Numbered from the stretch's first letter, positions 24,573 through 33,820 are shown. The stretch is DNA of 64,000 nucleotides from Candidatus Tumulicola sp. (GCA_035601835.1 DATNNM010000015.1:93160-157159), one strand, 5' to 3'. The notes: generated by a model from the letters alone, not told the origin. Numbers and translations are program-made.

Positions 24573-25468
24573 AGACTGGTGTTCAGCTTTTCGCTCAGCC
24601 AGCCGAGCTCGAACTTGTCGTCAGGGTCGAGCGCCATTCCGAGATTCGCAAGCGCCTCCTTGCCCTCGGCGAACAGCCTGCGCGCCTCCAGCTCGTCTCC
24701 CCGTGCCGCCGCCACCGCGGCCCAGTTGAGATTGCGCCACGCGCGGCTCTGGGCGTCCTCTTCTGGCCCTGAGTCCCGCTCTCGGAACCTGGAAGCGGCT
24801 GTCTTCACGTCACCGAGGTGCAACTCGACCCACCCGAGGTTGTGCAACTCCATCGTGACCCAGGCGGCTTTGCCCAGCCCGCGGTTGAGCTCAAGGCTTT
24901 CTGCATAGAGATCGCGCGCTCGGCCATAGTCGCCTCCGAGCCGGATTCCGGCGGCAAGCAGGTGGAGCGGTCCCGCTTCGGCTTCTCGATCTCCCGCAGC
25001 TTGCGCGCGTCGCCGAGCCTCCTCGGCGAACTCCGCGACGCGCGCGTAGTCGCCATCGCGCAGCGCGACTCGAGCCAGACCTGTGAGCGCGTCGCACTCA
25101 CCTCGTGGGTCGAACGCTGCTCGTGCTACCCTCAGCGCCTCCTCGTTGCGGGCGCGGGATCGCTCCTGGTTTCCTTTGCGGAACGCGAACAATCCGTCGG
25201 CATAGAGAACACGCGCGCGCGCCGGCGAGGGGTCGCCCGCTCCAGGCGCATCGAGCGCGAGTGAGAGTACAGCACTGCCCTGTTCGAGCTCGCCGCGCGA
25301 GAGCCAGATGCGCCACGCCCCGGCCGCGAGGGCGAGTGCAGAAGCTCCATCGCCCGCGTTCGCAAACGAGCGGACCGCATCCGCGACCGCGTTTGGCTCT
25401 GCGCCGAGACGATCGAGGTCACCGGACCGAGCGGCATCGAGGAGTTGACGGGGCGTGAGCGAGCTCAT
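24569..25468 (-). CDS. TPR-repeat protein
   Basis: A 299-residue protein built of tetratricopeptide helices: LYADGLFAFRKGNQERSRARNEEALRVARAAFDPRGECDALTGLARVALRDGDYARVAEFAEEARRRAQAAGD, then LLAAGIRLGGDYGRARDLYAESLELNRGLG and LHNLGWVELHLGDVKTAASRFRE. At least five repeats are visible. No enzymatic domain, signal or membrane segment, so it is a scaffold or sensor. Its ATG overlaps the stop of the glycosyltransferase upstream by 4 bp, so it is co-translated with it. Confidence 0.85.
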   Translation of the reverse strand: MSSLTPRQLLDAARSGDLDRLGAEPNAVADAVRSFANAGDGASALALAAGAWRIWLSRGELEQGSAVLSLALDAPGAGDPSPARARVLYADGLFAFRKGNQERSRARNEEALRVARAAFDPRGECDALTGLARVALRDGDYARVAEFAEEARRRAQAAGDREAEAGPLHLLAAGIRLGGDYGRARDLYAESLELNRGLGKAAWVTMELHNLGWVELHLGDVKTAASRFRERDSGPEEDAQSRAWRNLNWAAVAAARGDELEARRLFAEGKEALANLGMALDPDDKFELGWLSEKLNTSL

Positions 25469-26511
25469 GTAAGGACGTGTTCGAAGACCGCCAGCGTCTC
25501 CTCGGCTGTCTTGTCCCAGGACATTTGCGCGGCCCGCAGTTTGCCGCGCTCGCGCAACTCGGCTGCGAGTTCATCATTGGTGAGCACGCGTTCGAGCACC
25601 GCGGCGAGCGACGCGACGTCGCCTGACTTGAAATAGAGCGCCGCATCGCCGCCGGCTTCCGGTATGCCTCCGGCATCCGACGCGACGACGGGCGTGCCGG
25701 CTGCCATCGCCTCGAGTACCGGCAGTCCGAAGCCTTCGTAGCGCGAGGGATAGACCAGCGCTGCTGCGCCGGCGTAGAGCGAAGCTAAGCGGTCGTCGTG
25801 CACGTGTCCAAGCGCGATGATGCGCACGTCAGGCAGAGTGGTCACGCTGGCGGGGTCAAAACGGCCGGCCACGACCAGTGCGATCTCAGCTTGCCTCTCA
25901 GCCGGCATTCGGCTCAGCGCTTGCAACAACGTGTCCAAGCCTTTGCGTGGCTCCACTTCGCCGACGAAAAGCACGTAACGCGAAACGCCATCGAAGTGCG
26001 CCGGCGCGCCCGTGGCTAACGCCGCATCGACCCCTAAGTGCACCACGTCGATGCGATCCGGCTCGATGGCCAAGTGCTTGGTCAATTCGGTTTTCGAGAA
26101 ATGCGAGTCCGTGATGAAGTGTTTGGCGTGCAAAGCGGCTTGCCGGAACGGGCGCTGCTCGCGCTCCCGCACGTCCGGATCCGCCGGGGGCATCGCGAAC
26201 AGCGATGCGTCGTGCAGCGTCGCTATCGCAGGGCGCGAGGCGATCCAGCTCATGCCGTTCCAGGGATACCACACGCCGTCGATCGTTGGGTGGGCGGCGC
26301 GCCGGTGTGCAACCGCGGCTCGTGGCACGCCGCCGTGGCGTCGATAGTGCGTCGCGTGCAAGAAGGCGGGCCACTCGGGAACGAGCAGCGTGGTGCGCAC
26401 GCGGCGCTGATCGACTTCAGCCCAGCGCCGCAGGATCGCGCGCGTGTATCTGCCGATCCCGCGCCGGTCACCCGGCAGGTTCCACGCATCGACGCCGATG
26501 TGCAAGGTCAT
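25465..26511 (-). CDS. Glycosyltransferase family 4 protein
   Basis: About 348 residues from the ATG at 26511, which gives the family's MTLHIGVDAWNLPGDRRGIGRYTRAIL opening; a longer TTG form adds 21 residues of no family character. GT-B fold landmarks: SWIASRPAIATLHDASLF, SHFSKTELTKHLAI, VLFVGEVEPRKGLDTLLQAL (nucleotide-sugar region) and ALVYPSRYEGFGLPVLEAMAAGTPVVASDAGGIPEAGGDAALYF (the conserved EGFGLPxLEAMAAGxPVV region with the catalytic EX7E pair). Probably a mannosyl- or glucosyl-transferase using a nucleotide sugar. Operon with the TPR gene. Confidence 0.92.
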   Translation of the reverse strand: MTLHIGVDAWNLPGDRRGIGRYTRAILRRWAEVDQRRVRTTLLVPEWPAFLHATHYRRHGGVPRAAVAHRRAAHPTIDGVWYPWNGMSWIASRPAIATLHDASLFAMPPADPDVREREQRPFRQAALHAKHFITDSHFSKTELTKHLAIEPDRIDVVHLGVDAALATGAPAHFDGVSRYVLFVGEVEPRKGLDTLLQALSRMPAERQAEIALVVAGRFDPASVTTLPDVRIIALGHVHDDRLASLYAGAAALVYPSRYEGFGLPVLEAMAAGTPVVASDAGGIPEAGGDAALYFKSGDVASLAAVLERVLTNDELAAELRERGKLRAAQMSWDKTAEETLAVFEHVLT

Positions 26512-26596
26512 GCTAGGGAACGCAAACGCCTCTCGCATACGTTCATAGGTGCGGATGCCATTCTCTTGCGCCAAGCGCTTCGCATTTTAGGGAGAC

Positions 26597-27061
26597 ATGA
26601 CTATGCTTCGTCGCGCCTCGATCCTCGTTGCCGTTCTCGCGATCGTCGGATTCGGTGCGCTTCAGCCGGCGCCGTCTCGGGCGGTCAACCCGACCTACCC
26701 GCTGACGTGCAAACCGGGGCCATTTCTCGTTTCACTGCACCACGCGGCCGATCCGACCTCCGGCGCACAGCAGAACGTTCTTTCGATCCGCTTCACGCCC
26801 AGCCGGGGAGCCGCATCTGAAGGCCTTCAGCCTGGTCAATGCGCTTGGGGTGACCGAGCCGTACGTGCGAGCGAGCCGACCACGTTGCTCTTAGACCCGG
26901 ACGACAACTACAACGTCTATTTTCAAAACGGCAAGGTTACCCATCTGTATGTGGCGATCTTCCCGTGGCTAAACGGTTTCGTGGACGGAACCGGACCGAT
27001 TCAGATCTTCCAGGTGCACCGGGATGGAACAGATTTCAAAGTCGATCGGGTGGGGCCGTAA
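26597..27061 (+). CDS. Exported hypothetical protein
   Basis: A 154-residue protein with a signal peptide (LRRASILVAVLAIVGFGALQPAPSRA). The mature part has two Cys (LTCKPG and GQCAWGDRAV) that could pair, and HLYVAIFPWLNGF near the end. The C-terminal half looks beta-rich. No family recognised. The ribosome binding site GGGAGA lies upstream. It is divergent from the glycosyltransferase. Confidence 0.7.
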   Translation: MTMLRRASILVAVLAIVGFGALQPAPSRAVNPTYPLTCKPGPFLVSLHHAADPTSGAQQNVLSIRFTPSRGAASEGLQPGQCAWGDRAVRASEPTTLLLDPDDNYNVYFQNGKVTHLYVAIFPWLNGFVDGTGPIQIFQVHRDGTDFKVDRVGP

Positions 27062-27063
27062 GG

Positions 27064-27175
27064 ACGTCCGAGCTGCGCTCGGAACGCTACATTGACGTCC
27101 GAGCTGCGCTCGGAACGCCACACCCGGACTTCGTTCGGGTCGCTACATTCCGGGGCTAAAGCCCCGGCACTACAT
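27064..27175. repeat. REP-like palindrome cluster 9 (four units)
   Basis: Two near-identical tandem CGAG/CTCG units with CTACATTGACGTC spacing, then a CCGGACTTCGTTCGGG variant and a GGGGC/GCCCC unit. The tandem duplication shows recent copying. Confidence 0.75.
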
Positions 27176-27190
27176 TAGGTACGGGCTAGG

Positions 27191-28918
27191 TTACGGTCGG
27201 ACGGCGGGGAGGATCTGCTTCGGCACCAGGTCGTTGACGAAGCTTAGCCACACCGGATATTGGCCGTAGTTCGCGGCCGTGATCATCACCGCCATGTCGA
27301 GCCGCGGCAGCACGATGAGCAGCTGGCCGCCGTTGCCTCCCGCATTGAACGCCTTGTACGTCTGCCCGTTCACCACATAGGTGAAGAGGTGCCAGCCGTA
27401 TCCGTAGTCGCCGGGATTGTTCAATCCAGATCGAGGTTCGATCGACGCCTGCAGCCACTTGTCATCCAGGACCGAAGAACCGTTCCAGAAACCGCGATTC
27501 AAAAAGAGCTGACCGAATTTCAGGAAATCGCGCGGGAGGAAGTGATCGCCGCCGGCCATGTAGGCCGTGTCGAGCGGCGGGGGCGTGAGCCACATGGCGT
27601 ACGGGCCGAATTGCATCGGCTTTGCGAAGCGGTCGTAGAAATACTCGGGCAGCCAGCTGCCGGTCGCCTTTGTCACGACGCCGCCGAGCAGGTTGATCCC
27701 GGCCGAGCAGTATGTCGCCTTCGTGCCAGGCTCGGATACCAAAGGAAGGTCGAGCGTGAATTTGTACCAGTCCGGCTGCGCCGTCTGAGATTGCATCGCG
27801 TCTTCAAGGCCGGGCGAGGCGTCGTCATTGTCGTCGCACGCCAAGCCGGAAGACATCGACATCAGGTTCCCGACCGTGATCTGATTCTTGCGCGGGTCAG
27901 GGTGCGCGAACGGCACGTACTGCGGGAACAGCGTGTACGCAGGGGTGTTCGGGGAGAGCGAAGGATGGTCGCGCATCGCTGCGCCGATGAGCAAGGTCGC
28001 GACGCTCTTGCCGGCGGAGCGGACGTCGTGCGGCCGGCCGCGATCGAAGCCATTGAAATACTGGTCTAAGACCAGTTTGCCGTGGCGCGCGATCAGGATG
28101 CTTTGGATGTACGGCGAGCGCGTCGAAGTCGCCGCCGCGCCGACGCTTTTCAGCACGTCGCGGATCTTCTGCTCGTCCATGCCGACCTCGGCCGGCGATG
28201 CTGTCTTCCAACCGTCGCCGGTCTCGAGCGGAACGGAGTACGTCGCAGCGGCGTCGGCCGGCCGTACTTTTCGCAGGACGAACGTGCCGGGAAATGGATC
28301 GAAGTGAAACGCGATGCTGCGCGCCGCCGCGTCGAACGTGCCCGTGATGTCGGGCGCGTCTTTGCGCGAGAGCGTGACCCGGTCGCCGGCGACGCTCACG
28401 GCTCTGCTGCCGATGCGCGCGCCGAAATTTTCCTCGGGATTGCGAACGAACGCGCTGAGTGTGCCGTCGGATGCACGCTGCACGATGAGATCCACGTGCT
28501 GGACGTCGACGAACGGAACGATCCGTCCGCGCCACGGCCCGCCCGGTGGGCCTGAAAAGACGACGGGCGTCGCGAAGCGCGCTCCCGTGCTGACGCTGAT
28601 CGGCTGGATCCACTGCCCAGCCAAATCATTGTCAGCATAGCGAAGGCGAAGTTTGTTGCCGTTCCCGAAGTCGAATGTCAGCGTGTAGTCCTGTCCGCTC
28701 GCCGAACCCCGCAAGGCGCCGACGCGGGCAGACCACGAGCGACCAGAGACCGAGATGACCACTTCGTTTCCAGCGAACGCGGGCCCGAAGGCTTGCTCTC
28801 CAGACCACACGCCGACCAGATCGGATGCGGAGAGCTTGGCGGCGGCGGTGGTCATGCTTCCCAAAACGAACGCAAGGGCGGTCGCGCTGAGAATCGCGAG
28901 GTGACGTAAATTCATCAT
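27191..28918 (-). CDS. Serine hydrolase, class C beta-lactamase-like
   Basis: A 575-residue exported protein with signal peptide HLAILSATALAFVLGSMTTAAA. Residues 30 to 225 form a beta-rich N-terminal domain. Residues 235 to 575 are the penicillin-binding-like hydrolase: RSAGKSVATLLIGAAM contains the nucleophile motif SxxK (SAGK), YCSAGINLLGG contains the YxN-like YSAGIN, and YGYGWHLF replaces the usual third box. GxGG near NAGGNGGQLLIV is another family mark. It could be an esterase, D-aminopeptidase or peptidoglycan enzyme rather than a resistance enzyme. Confidence 0.87.
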   Translation of the reverse strand: MMNLRHLAILSATALAFVLGSMTTAAAKLSASDLVGVWSGEQAFGPAFAGNEVVISVSGRSWSARVGALRGSASGQDYTLTFDFGNGNKLRLRYADNDLAGQWIQPISVSTGARFATPVVFSGPPGGPWRGRIVPFVDVQHVDLIVQRASDGTLSAFVRNPEENFGARIGSRAVSVAGDRVTLSRKDAPDITGTFDAAARSIAFHFDPFPGTFVLRKVRPADAAATYSVPLETGDGWKTASPAEVGMDEQKIRDVLKSVGAAATSTRSPYIQSILIARHGKLVLDQYFNGFDRGRPHDVRSAGKSVATLLIGAAMRDHPSLSPNTPAYTLFPQYVPFAHPDPRKNQITVGNLMSMSSGLACDDNDDASPGLEDAMQSQTAQPDWYKFTLDLPLVSEPGTKATYCSAGINLLGGVVTKATGSWLPEYFYDRFAKPMQFGPYAMWLTPPPLDTAYMAGGDHFLPRDFLKFGQLFLNRGFWNGSSVLDDKWLQASIEPRSGLNNPGDYGYGWHLFTYVVNGQTYKAFNAGGNGGQLLIVLPRLDMAVMITAANYGQYPVWLSFVNDLVPKQILPAVRP

Positions 28919-29037
28919 CTGGCCTACGCTACTTGACGAACCCTGACGCTATCCTGCCCGCGCATTCCGTTGATTTTCAGGCGTCCCGCGTGGTCCCGGA
29001 CGGAAGCCGGACTGAGCCTGGGGTATACTACACAAGA

Positions 29038-29066
29038 GCTCCGAGCTTTCGCTCGGAACGCTACAT
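29038..29066. repeat. REP-like palindrome 10
   Basis: One CGAGCTTTCGCTCG unit with CTACAT tail immediately upstream of the ribosome binding region of the amphipathic-helix gene at 29083. Confidence 0.7.
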
Positions 29067-29082
29067 TGGGAAGGTTGGGATC

Positions 29083-29349
29083 ATGGACTTCAAAGACAAA
29101 TTGAACAAGGCGTGGGAAAAGACTAAAGAAGTCGCCGGCGAGGTCGGCAAGGGCGCCAAAGAAGGCTACGAAAAAGCCAAGGAGCAGGCGCCGGGCGCTT
29201 GGGAAAAAGCGAAGGCCGACATGAAGCATGCGGCCAGCGCAGTGAAGTCGGAAGCGGAGAAGCTCAACAAGCCGAAGGACGCTCAGGCCGGCGCCGGGGC
29301 CTCGACCCCGGAACCTAAGAAAGAAACCGACAAGCCTGCCGGTTCCTAA
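29083..29349 (+). CDS. CsbD/LEA-like amphipathic helical protein
   Basis: An 88-residue, highly charged protein rich in Lys, Ala and Glu: MDFKDKLNKAWEKTKEVAGEVGKGAKEGYEKAKEQ and so on, with 11-residue-type repeats of the LEA/apolipoprotein kind. Start chosen at 29083, after GGAAGGTTGGG; the longer frame starts inside a REP. It probably is an unfolded-to-helical desiccation or stress protein; the C-terminal part is disordered (Ala/Pro/Lys). Confidence 0.75.
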   Translation: MDFKDKLNKAWEKTKEVAGEVGKGAKEGYEKAKEQAPGAWEKAKADMKHAASAVKSEAEKLNKPKDAQAGAGASTPEPKKETDKPAGS

Positions 29350-29361
29350 AGCGTCTTCGGA

Positions 29362-29445
29362 TTAGACTAGGCGGATATGCCAGGTCTCGGACGGATCCGG
29401 TGGCTTGATCACGGTATCTTGTTCACCTATGATGATTTTCGTCAT
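29362..29445 (-). CDS. Possible 27-residue peptide gene
   Basis: ATG at 29445, preceded by GGGAGTGAGACC (good ribosome binding site), encodes 27 residues beginning MTKIIIGEQDTVIKPPDPSE and ending IRLV. The N-terminal half looks like a peptide leader. No modifying enzyme genes are adjacent in this window. Support is limited to the start context and the fact that it fills an otherwise empty 280-bp gap. Confidence 0.25.
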   Translation of the reverse strand: MTKIIIGEQDTVIKPPDPSETWHIRLV

Positions 29446-29567
29446 GGTCTCACTCCCTGTCGCGGTTGTGCGTAACCCGGGGCCCCTTTCGCAAAAGGAG
29501 CGCCCTGCTTATATGAGACACAAAGGGGCGCAGTTGTGACCGCTGGTACGCATGGGCTGGCTGGTTG

Positions 29568-29583
29568 TGTGACGTACGTCACA
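29568..29583. promoter_or_regulatory. CRP/FNR-type palindrome upstream of msrA
   Basis: A perfect 16-base palindrome with the TGTGA-N6-TCACA layout, 52 bp upstream of the msrA start. A TATACT box (29615) follows it at 31 bp. A CRP-family regulator is a reasonable reading, although no CRP-family gene is in the window. Confidence 0.55.
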
Positions 29584-29635
29584 GGGCCACTGGTCCGGCG
29601 CGGGCTGCGGCGCATATACTGATTTGGAGGCGATG

Positions 29636-30106
29636 ATGGAAAAAGCGACGTTTGCTGAGGGCTGTTTTTGGGGCGTTGAGTCCTCGCTCCGGCAGGTACC
29701 TGGCGTTCTTGACGCCGTGGTCGGCTACACCGGTGGGACGACTGAGAGCCCCAGCTACCGGGATGTCTGCACTGGCCGCACCGGACATGCCGAGGCTGTC
29801 GAAGTGACCTTCGATCCTGCCAAGGTGACGTACGAGAAGCTGCTCGATCACTTTTGGACCAGCCATGATCCGACGACGCTGAATCGTCAGGGTCCGGATC
29901 ACGGCACGCAATATCGTTCGGCGATCTTCTTCCACTCGCCCGAGCAAGAGGTGGCGGCGAAAGCTTCCAAGGAGCGGCTGGAGGCGTCGGGCCGTTTGCA
30001 CCGGCCGATCGTCACGCAGATCGCGCCGGCGTCCACGTTCTGGCGCGCCGAAGAATATCACCAGCGCTATTTCGAAAAACAGGGCATCGACGCGTGCCCG
30101 ATCTAG
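29636..30106 (+). CDS. msrA: Peptide-methionine (S)-S-oxide reductase
   Basis: About 156 residues. The catalytic motif [13 protein letters not shown] carries the active Cys and the FW pair that holds the substrate. [34 protein letters not shown] is the conserved second block; a Cys near VCTGRTG replaces the classical position and another Cys is at the C-terminal ACPI, the usual resolving cysteine region. It repairs oxidised methionine. I start at 29636, five bases after GGAGG; the ATG at 29633 is too close to it. The C-terminus overlaps the converging DUF167 gene by 4 bp. Confidence 0.95.
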   Translation: MEKATFAEGCFWGVESSLRQVPGVLDAVVGYTGGTTESPSYRDVCTGRTGHAEAVEVTFDPAKVTYEKLLDHFWTSHDPTTLNRQGPDHGTQYRSAIFFHSPEQEVAAKASKERLEASGRLHRPIVTQIAPASTFWRAEEYHQRYFEKQGIDACPI

Positions 30107-30351
30107 ATCCTCAGGCTTAGTTCTTCAGCGGTAAGGTCTTCGATGTCGAAGACCTTTTCTTTTGAGGTCGCTCCGCGCATGAGGGTGATCCGCGATGGAG
30201 CGATCTTTAGCGCTGCAGCCAGAGCCTTGCGACATGCCTCGTTCGCTTTGCCTTCGCGGGCAGGGGCGCGCACTCGAACGATCACACGGCCTCTGTCCAC
30301 GCTTACGCCGGGCGACTTCGATCCCGGCTTGACGAGGACGGACAGTCGCAC
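30103..30351 (-). CDS. DUF167 (YggU-like) protein
   Basis: About 82 residues in the family order: [73 protein letters not shown]. The [11 protein letters not shown] and RGATSKEK segments are the conserved family marks. Function in the family is unclear (nucleic-acid-related fold). I use the GTG at 30351; a TTG at 30372 overlaps a REP and adds 7 residues. Confidence 0.85.
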   Translation of the reverse strand: MRLSVLVKPGSKSPGVSVDRGRVIVRVRAPAREGKANEACRKALAAALKIAPSRITLMRGATSKEKVFDIEDLTAEELSLRI

Positions 30352-30373
30352 GGTTACAGCGCTTTCTGGCAAC

Positions 30374-30448
30374 CGGGGCTAAAGCCCCGGCACTACATCC
30401 GAGCTTCGCTCGGAACACTACATTTAGCTCGCTCGGAACGCTACATTT
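30374..30448. repeat. REP-like palindrome cluster 11
   Basis: A GGGGC/GCCCC unit, a CGAG/CTCG unit with an ACTACATT tail, and a shortened piece of the same subtype with CTACAT. The last copy is truncated at its left side. Confidence 0.75.
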
Positions 30449-30495
30449 AACCGGGTCCTCACCCCCGCGGTCACCGGTTTTGGTATCCTCGAGGC

Positions 30496-31821
30496 ATGAG
30501 GCCGCGCCAGCTCGCCGCGTTGTTGACCGCCTTTTCGCTGCTGGGATGCAGCGGCGGCGGTGGCGGCGCCATTCCCCCGCCTCCGACCCCGACTCCGCCT
30601 CCCGGGCAGCAAAAGATCCAACACGTCATCATCATCTTTCAAGAGAATCGCACGCCGGACAACCTCTTCCATGCATTGCCGGGGGCCGACATCGCCAATA
30701 GCGGCACGAACTCCAAGGGAGCGACGGTCTCGCTCGTGCCGGTCAGCATCAGCGCGCCGTACGACATCGACCACTCGCACCACGCCTTCACCACCGAATA
30801 CAACAGCGGTTCGATGAACGGCTGGGATCTGGTCGGCATGAACTGCCCGAGCAAGACCTGCAATCCGCTCACGGCATTCGGCTACGTGCCGCAAGCAGAA
30901 GTTCAAGAATACTTCACGATGGCGGAGACGTACACGTTCGCCGATCGCATGTTCCAGACCAATCAAGGTCCGAGTCTGCCCGCGCATCAGTACATCATCT
31001 CCGGCACGTCGACCAATGCGGTCGGCAGCAACCTGCTCGCCGCCGAGAATCCCAACTACGCCAACGGCAACTCGCGCAATTGCGACGGCGACCCCTTATC
31101 GCGCGTGGCGATGATCGACCCGAGCGGCAGCGAAGCGACAAAGCTGCTGCCCTGCTTCGAGCACGCGACGTTGATGGACGAGCTGGACGCCAAGGGCGTC
31201 TCATGGCGCTACTACGACTCGTTCAACGGCGGGTTGTGGTCAGCACCGGACGCGATCTCGCACATCCGCAACGGCGCGGATTGGAACAACGTCATCATCC
31301 CGCAGACGACGATCCTCAACGATATCGCCGCCGGCCAGTTGCGTCAGGTGTCCTGGGTGATCCCGAACGGCAAGCAGTCGGATCACGCGCTCTCGACCGA
31401 CGGCACGGGGCCGGCATGGGTGGCGTCGATCGTCAACGCGGTGGGCAACAGCGCGTATTGGAACAACACCGCGATCTTCATCACCTGGGATGACTGGGGC
31501 GGCTGGTTCGACCACGTCACGCCGCAGATCTTCAACTCTTACGAGTTGGGCTTCCGGGTGCCGCTCATCGTGGTCTCGCCGTACGCGAAGCCGGGATATG
31601 TGTCGCACGTGCAGCACGAGTACGGCAGCATCTTGAAGTTCACCGAGGAGACCTTCGGCGCGGCCTCGATCGGCTACACCGATGCGCGCGCGGACGATCT
31701 GTCGGATTGCTTCAACTACAATCAGACGCCGATCGTGTTCAAGACGATCGCGTCCAACCGGCGCGCTACGTACTTCCTATCGCAGCCGATGGCGAACGTG
31801 CCGCCGGACACCGACTTCTGA
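30496..31821 (+). CDS. Phosphoesterase-family lipoprotein (acid phosphatase / phospholipase C-like)
   Basis: A 441-residue exported protein with a lipobox (SLLGCSGGGG near residue 18). The phosphoesterase signature VIIIFQENRTPDNLFHALPGA is followed by HSHHAFTTEYNSG and MAETYTFADRMFQTNQGPSLPAHQYIISG (metal-site segment), then WDDWGGWFDHVTPQI and LGFRVPLIVVSPYAK. This order matches bacterial phosphoesterases of the AcpA/phospholipase C superfamily, which hydrolyse phosphomonoesters or phospholipids outside the cytoplasm. Confidence 0.9.
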   Translation: MRPRQLAALLTAFSLLGCSGGGGGAIPPPPTPTPPPGQQKIQHVIIIFQENRTPDNLFHALPGADIANSGTNSKGATVSLVPVSISAPYDIDHSHHAFTTEYNSGSMNGWDLVGMNCPSKTCNPLTAFGYVPQAEVQEYFTMAETYTFADRMFQTNQGPSLPAHQYIISGTSTNAVGSNLLAAENPNYANGNSRNCDGDPLSRVAMIDPSGSEATKLLPCFEHATLMDELDAKGVSWRYYDSFNGGLWSAPDAISHIRNGADWNNVIIPQTTILNDIAAGQLRQVSWVIPNGKQSDHALSTDGTGPAWVASIVNAVGNSAYWNNTAIFITWDDWGGWFDHVTPQIFNSYELGFRVPLIVVSPYAKPGYVSHVQHEYGSILKFTEETFGAASIGYTDARADDLSDCFNYNQTPIVFKTIASNRRATYFLSQPMANVPPDTDF

Positions 31822-31833
31822 GGGCTCGCCGTA

Positions 31834-32005
31834 ACACGGACCTAAAGGTCCGTGGCTACGTTTAGGTGCGGTCCGTGGCTACGTTTAGGCGAGGTCCGTG
31901 GCTACGTTTATCCGAGCTTCGCTCGGAACGCTACACCCGAACTTCGTTCGGGTCGCTACTTACCGGGGCTAAAGCCCAGGCACTACATCCGGGGTCGCTA
32001 CATTT
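31834..32005. repeat. REP-like palindrome cluster 12
   Basis: The largest REP group in the window: a complete CGGACC/GGTCCG unit, two headless GTCCGTGGCTACGTTTAGG tandem fragments, a CGAG/CTCG unit, a CCGAACTTCGTTCGGG variant, and a GGGGC/GCCCA unit with a mutated arm. The tandem half-units look like slippage or incomplete copying. Confidence 0.75.
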
Positions 32006-32663
32006 TGGGAAAGCCGACGAAGCGGAATGCGATCGGACTGATCCGCTCGGAGATCAGGGCCTCGATTTCACCGTCTTTGCCTTCGGGGTCCTTGAGCAGA
32101 TGATTCAGGTAGTGCGTCCACGCGAACATGCGCGTGCTGAAGCGCGCGCCGAGGGCTGCGAACATCGCTTTGGACGTATGCAGATCTGCATGCTCCCGCG
32201 TCCATGACTGCCGGCATTCCTCGAGGGAAGCAGGCACCGGTCCATCGCGCGGCCCGCGCCCAAGCGCGCGCATGCGTTCGAAAAACCACGCCAGCGTTGG
32301 ATCGTCCATGCGTTCCCACCCGAAGTCCTCGAGAATGAAGGCGCCCCCGGGGCCCATCAGCGCGGCGATCTTCGTGATCGCACCGTCAAGATCTGGAATG
32401 TGATGCAGCGCGCGCATCGCGACGACGCGCGCGAATGGCGCGGAGCCGGTGAACGCTTCGAGCGTGGTCTTGCTGAACGGCGGGCCCTCGGGCGCGGCGG
32501 GGTCGATGGCGGTGATATCGTAGCCGTTTTGTTGTAGCGCCAGCGCGAGTTCGCCGGATCCGCATCCGATCTCGAGCAGCCGGCTCGGCGCCTCAGGCAG
32601 AAACGCGCGTACGAAGTCCGACGTCGGCCTGAAGTCCGAGAATTCACCGTAGCTTGCGGTCAC
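31998..32663 (-). CDS. Class I SAM-dependent methyltransferase
   Basis: A 221-residue Rossmann methyltransferase: motif I RLLEIGCGSGELALALQQNGYDITAIDPA, motif II region VVAMRALHHIPDLDGAITKIAALMGPGGAFILEDFGWE (motif IV/V). The target is not evident, and no neighbouring biosynthetic genes suggest one. Motif order is complete. It begins MTASYGEFSDFRP. Confidence 0.87.
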   Translation of the reverse strand: MTASYGEFSDFRPTSDFVRAFLPEAPSRLLEIGCGSGELALALQQNGYDITAIDPAAPEGPPFSKTTLEAFTGSAPFARVVAMRALHHIPDLDGAITKIAALMGPGGAFILEDFGWERMDDPTLAWFFERMRALGRGPRDGPVPASLEECRQSWTREHADLHTSKAMFAALGARFSTRMFAWTHYLNHLLKDPEGKDGEIEALISERISPIAFRFVGFPKM

Positions 32664-32819
32664 GCTCTGCTTCCCTTGGAGGTCGTCCCGGCCGGTGGGT
32701 TAAAAGTGGCGCGGGAACGCTGTGCACTAGGCAGTTCTTCGGTCGCAACATTTTGCAGGCTCGCGGCGTTCTTGGACTAGGGACTCCATCGCTCTTTCTT
32801 GTCATGGGAGGTTTCTCGC

Positions 32820-33815
32820 ATGCATAGGGCTTTTCGAATGCTCGCGGTTTGTCTTGTATTGGCCGTGACATTCTCGCAGGCCGTTCCGGCTCCGTCCTTG
32901 GCGGCCCCGCAATTCGTCGCGACGCTCACCGTGGCGCCGCCCAGCTATTTCGGCAAGTGTCCTGCGCTCATAAAAATCAACGGCACGATCCACAACAACG
33001 CGCCCTTCGTCCCCTCAGTGAAGTACTCGATTCTCAACAGCGACGGCATCGACAGCTTCAAGATGACCGCCACGTTCAACGCTTTGCACAACGCCGTCAT
33101 CACCGATGCGCGCACGCCGTCGATACCGGGCGGTTACTGGGTGCAGATGCGCATCTGGGTGAGCAATCAGATGGTTGCCGTCAGCAACAAGGCGGCATTC
33201 ACGGTCGAATGCACGGGCCCGAGAGCGACGCCGAGACCGACACCGACGCCGTGCATCTTGCCTAGCGGCGCGCCGTGCAACATGCCGACGCCGTGCGTAA
33301 GCGTGCCAGGCAAAGTGTGCAACCCGAATGCGACCCCGACGCCGAAATCAACTCCTTGCCAACCAGCGGCCGCATATGTCAATTGCAAGCCGGACCTGAC
33401 GCCGAGGCCACCCGTAACGGTCGGCGGCCATCTCACGAACTGGGGTGGGGGCGTGACGCTGACGGACGCGGACGCGTTCCTCAACAACAACGGACACTGC
33501 GCGTTCAACATCAGGTACATCTACTCCAACATCGGCCCCGTCGCAGCGCTGCCGGCTTGGAAGAACGCGCTTCGTGTCGACGCCAACTCCGCACCGGTCA
33601 GCATCCAAACGATCACGCTGGCGCTGGCGGCCGGTGGAACATCGGTCATCAACACGCAGGCGTACCTGCCGGCCGGCGTACACACGCTCACGCTGAAGCT
33701 GAATGATACCGGTTCGTTGATCGAGTCCAACTACGCCAACAACACCGGCACCATCAAGTATCAGCTGACCGGCAAGTGCCTCGACACGCGTCCCGCGCTC
33801 ATGCTCAGCCACTAG
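32820..33815 (+). CDS. Exported protein with Pro/Thr linker and C-terminal CARDB-like domain
   Basis: A 331-residue protein starting at 32820 after GGGAGG. Signal peptide FRMLAVCLVLAVTFSQAVPAPSLAA. Residues 30 to 135 form a beta domain (FVATLTVAPPSYFGKCPALIKINGTIHNNAPF). The linker has repeated TPTP and CxPxxxPC segments with several Cys. Residues 230 to 320 are CARDB-like (NNNGHCAFNIRYIYSNIGPVAALPAWKNALRV, LPAGVHTLTLKLNDTGSLIESNYANNT). A surface-exposed structural or adhesive role is likely; no enzyme domain. Confidence 0.8.
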   Translation: MHRAFRMLAVCLVLAVTFSQAVPAPSLAAPQFVATLTVAPPSYFGKCPALIKINGTIHNNAPFVPSVKYSILNSDGIDSFKMTATFNALHNAVITDARTPSIPGGYWVQMRIWVSNQMVAVSNKAAFTVECTGPRATPRPTPTPCILPSGAPCNMPTPCVSVPGKVCNPNATPTPKSTPCQPAAAYVNCKPDLTPRPPVTVGGHLTNWGGGVTLTDADAFLNNNGHCAFNIRYIYSNIGPVAALPAWKNALRVDANSAPVSIQTITLALAAGGTSVINTQAYLPAGVHTLTLKLNDTGSLIESNYANNTGTIKYQLTGKCLDTRPALMLSH

Positions 33816-33820
33816 GCTGC

